Source of the DNA: Candidatus Nanopelagicales bacterium
Lineage (GTDB): Bacteria > Actinomycetota > Actinomycetes > S36-B12
Assembly: GCA_030726915.1 (NCBI GenBank)
Contig: JANRCR010000042.1
Location: 1-50,955 of the forward strand
Direction: 5' to 3'
Length of the DNA: 50,955 nt
Shown: in pieces, positions 49,380-50,955 of the stretch
Layout of the letters: each line of letters opens with the position of its first letter
Position numbering within the stretch: position 1 is the first letter of the stretch
Notes under the pieces: model-generated
Seen by the model: only the letters and a program-made list of their open reading frames with translations
Told to the model about the DNA's origin: nothing
Databases searched by the model: none
Translations under genes and position numbers: made by a program

Positions 49380-50084
49380 ATGTCCGTGCTCCTGGATGTC
49401 GCGAATCTGAACGTCTCCTACGGAGGCGTCCAGGCAGTTCGTGATGTCTCCCTTCGGGTCGAGGAGGGTGAAGTTGTTGCCCTCCTCGGCCCGAATGGGG
49501 CCGGTAAGTCCTCGACGCTGCGTTCGATCGTTGGGCTGATCAAGTCCCAGGGTGACATCACCTTTAAGGGTCAACGCGTGAGTGGACGCGCATGCGAGCG
49601 CATCGTTTCCCTTGGCCTCACTCTGGTGCCCGAGGGCAGACGACTCTTCCCCCAACTCACCGTGCGGGAGAACCTCCTGCTAGGCGCAAGTCGGGGAAGT
49701 CACGATGAGACCTATGAACGTCTCCTAGACACCCTGCCCATCCTCGCTGAGCGCCAGCGGCAGTATGCCGGCACTCTTTCCGGCGGGGAGCAGCAGCAGG
49801 TGGCCATCGCTCGGGCGCTCATGTCGAGACCCCAATTGCTCCTCATCGACGAGCCTTCTCTGGGACTTGCTCCCACGCTGGTCACCGTTGTCTATGGCCT
49901 GCTCAGCGATCTCCGCGAGACCGGCCTCAGCATGATGATTGTTGAGCAGGAGGTCATGCGTGTGCTCAGGTTCGCCGACCGCGCCTACGCGATGGCCACC
50001 GGATCAATCGTGCTCGAGGGACCGGCAGCCGAACTCCTAGCCTCTGATCAGGTCAAGGACGTTTACCTGGGGGTGACGTCCTGA
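49380..50084 (+). CDS. livF: Liv-type ABC transporter ATPase (LivF)
   Basis: 234 aa. Walker A GPNGAGKSS near 37, Q-loop, TLVPEGRRLFPQLTVRENLL (the LivF-specific VPEGR segment), signature LSGGEQQQVAIARALM near 133, Walker B LLIDEPSLGLAP near 153 and MMIVEQEV in the H-loop position with Gln in place of the usual His, as in many LivF proteins. Pairs with the LivG half of the fusion. The start is 5 nt after the binding-protein stop; its own stop overlaps the next start by 1 nt. The name reflects family, not a proven substrate. Confidence 0.93.
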   Translation: MSVLLDVANLNVSYGGVQAVRDVSLRVEEGEVVALLGPNGAGKSSTLRSIVGLIKSQGDITFKGQRVSGRACERIVSLGLTLVPEGRRLFPQLTVRENLLLGASRGSHDETYERLLDTLPILAERQRQYAGTLSGGEQQQVAIARALMSRPQLLLIDEPSLGLAPTLVTVVYGLLSDLRETGLSMMIVEQEVMRVLRFADRAYAMATGSIVLEGPAAELLASDQVKDVYLGVTS

Positions 50085-50955
50085 TGGACACCATCATCAA
50101 GTTTGTCGTCAACGTGGTGAGCCTGGGCGGTACCTACGCTTTGCTCGCGCTTGGTCTTGCCGTCGTGTTCAGCGTGCTCCGGCTCATCAACTTCGCGCAC
50201 GGTGAAATGATGGCCCTATCCGGCTACGTCCTTCTCGCCGGAATCGTTCTGGGCGTCCCGTTCTGGGTCGCTGCAGTCTCAGCCATCGTGGCCGGCGGCC
50301 TGGCAGCCATCATTATGGAAGCGACAGCCTTCCGGCCGGTACGCTCAGCAAGCCCTGCGACTCTGCTTATGACGAGTTTTGCGGTTGCCATGCTCCTGCA
50401 GGTCATTTTTCAGAACGGCGTGTCTCCCCGCGGGCAAGCCGTGCCCGTCCCCTCATTCTTCAACTCTTCCGTAAGCATCGGACCAGCACAGATCTCCATG
50501 ATTCAACTCATCTCCATAATCGTGTCGCTCGCCAGCCTGGTACTCCTCCGATTTTTCTTCTTCAACACACGAATGGGTTGGGCAATTCGGGCGTCCGCTA
50601 CTGAGTTTGAGATTGTTCGTCTCATGGGCATTAAAGCCTCCCGTCTTATTGCCCTGGCGTTCCTCATCTCCGGGCTTCTTGCAGGCATTGCCGGGGTGCT
50701 GTGGGTCATGCAGCGCGGCTCCGTAGACCCATTAATGGGCCTCAAGCCGGTGCTCGCGGCCTTTATCGTCGTCGTCATCGGTGGACTAGGCAGCCTCTCA
50801 GGTGCGGTCATTGCCGGCTACCTCCTCGCTGCGATTGAGATTGCACTCCAGACCTGGCTGCCGGAATCGCTCGTTCCCTTCCGGGAGGCGCTGACCTTCA
50901 TCTTTGTTATCGCTGTCCTGTCCGTGTTCCCCAACGGACTCTTCGGCCGAAGAGT
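50084..50955 (+). CDS. livH: Liv-type ABC transporter permease (LivH), cut by the window edge
   Basis: From ATG 50084 (TGATG overlap) the frame is open to the end: about 290 residues without a stop. GGTYALLALGLAVVFSVLRL, INFAHGEMMALSGY, MGWAIRASATEFEIVRLMGI and VVIGGLGSLSGAVIAGYLLA are the LivH motifs. About eight inner-membrane helices. The sequence reaches PNGLFGRR, normally a few residues from the end, so only a short tail is missing. Completes the importer with the permease-ATPase fusion, the second ATPase and the binding lipoprotein. Confidence 0.93.
   Translation, partial: MDTIIKFVVNVVSLGGTYALLALGLAVVFSVLRLINFAHGEMMALSGYVLLAGIVLGVPFWVAAVSAIVAGGLAAIIMEATAFRPVRSASPATLLMTSFAVAMLLQVIFQNGVSPRGQAVPVPSFFNSSVSIGPAQISMIQLISIIVSLASLVLLRFFFFNTRMGWAIRASATEFEIVRLMGIKASRLIALAFLISGLLAGIAGVLWVMQRGSVDPLMGLKPVLAAFIVVVIGGLGSLSGAVIAGYLLAAIEIALQTWLPESLVPFREALTFIFVIAVLSVFPNGLFGRR

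Overview
The window is a GC-rich, densely coded chromosomal segment from an actinobacterium (Actinomycetota). The evidence is a mycothiol-dependent formaldehyde dehydrogenase (mscR) with its MBL-fold partner, DUF5926 and DUF4446 proteins, a c-di-AMP (ydaO/yuaA) riboswitch in front of an NlpC/P60 hydrolase, frequent 4-nt GTGA start/stop overlaps, and many genes whose start codon lies 5-7 nt after a -10-like TANNNT hexamer with no Shine-Dalgarno (leaderless transcripts). I cannot name the genus. I found no rRNA, tRNA, CRISPR array, IS element or prophage.

Layout. 1-16.5 kb is housekeeping and envelope: a lipoprotein (cut by the left edge), serS, a small SET-domain methyltransferase, the riboswitch-controlled NlpC/P60 protein, DUF4446, a pore-loop-like membrane protein, DUF5926, an FAD-linked oxidase, an exported Htaa-like protein with a strong terminator, a polysaccharide deacetylase, and a long minus-strand run (geranylgeranyl-reductase-like enzyme, NAD epimerase, ABM protein, CoA-transferase, rmlB, POT peptide transporter). 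16.5-35 kb is a mosaic of single genes: CD225-like protein, lipoproteins, alpha/beta hydrolase, LysR regulator, exported HNH nuclease, two overlapping RecB/Cas4-like nucleases, an exported acetolactate-decarboxylase-like protein, two aldo/keto reductases, a GH29 alpha-L-fucosidase, an acid phosphatase and a decayed fragment of another, SDR, DUF805, cupin, TetR with a divergent mini membrane protein, and TspO.

35-40 kb carries a FadR-type regulator divergent from a glycolate/D-lactate-type oxidase and an alpha/beta hydrolase, then mscR and its MBL-fold partner.

40.3-50.9 kb is the most interesting part. A 978-residue protein joins an APH/hydroxylysine-kinase-like domain, an M23/LytM-like domain and a class III PLP enzyme very like the ethanolamine-phosphate/phosphohydroxylysine phospho-lyases (AGXT2L1/AGXT2L2). 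It converges on an RpiR regulator. The regulator is divergent from a tightly coupled operon: an uncharacterised protein with a papain-like Q/C/H/D pattern (DUF6885-like), a class V cysteine-desulfurase-like enzyme, and a complete Liv-type ABC importer (permease-ATPase fusion, binding lipoprotein, second ATPase, second permease cut by the right edge). My reading is an uptake and breakdown system for an amino alcohol or modified amino acid, in which the substrate is imported, phosphorylated, then deaminated and dephosphorylated. The substrate is not determined by the sequence.
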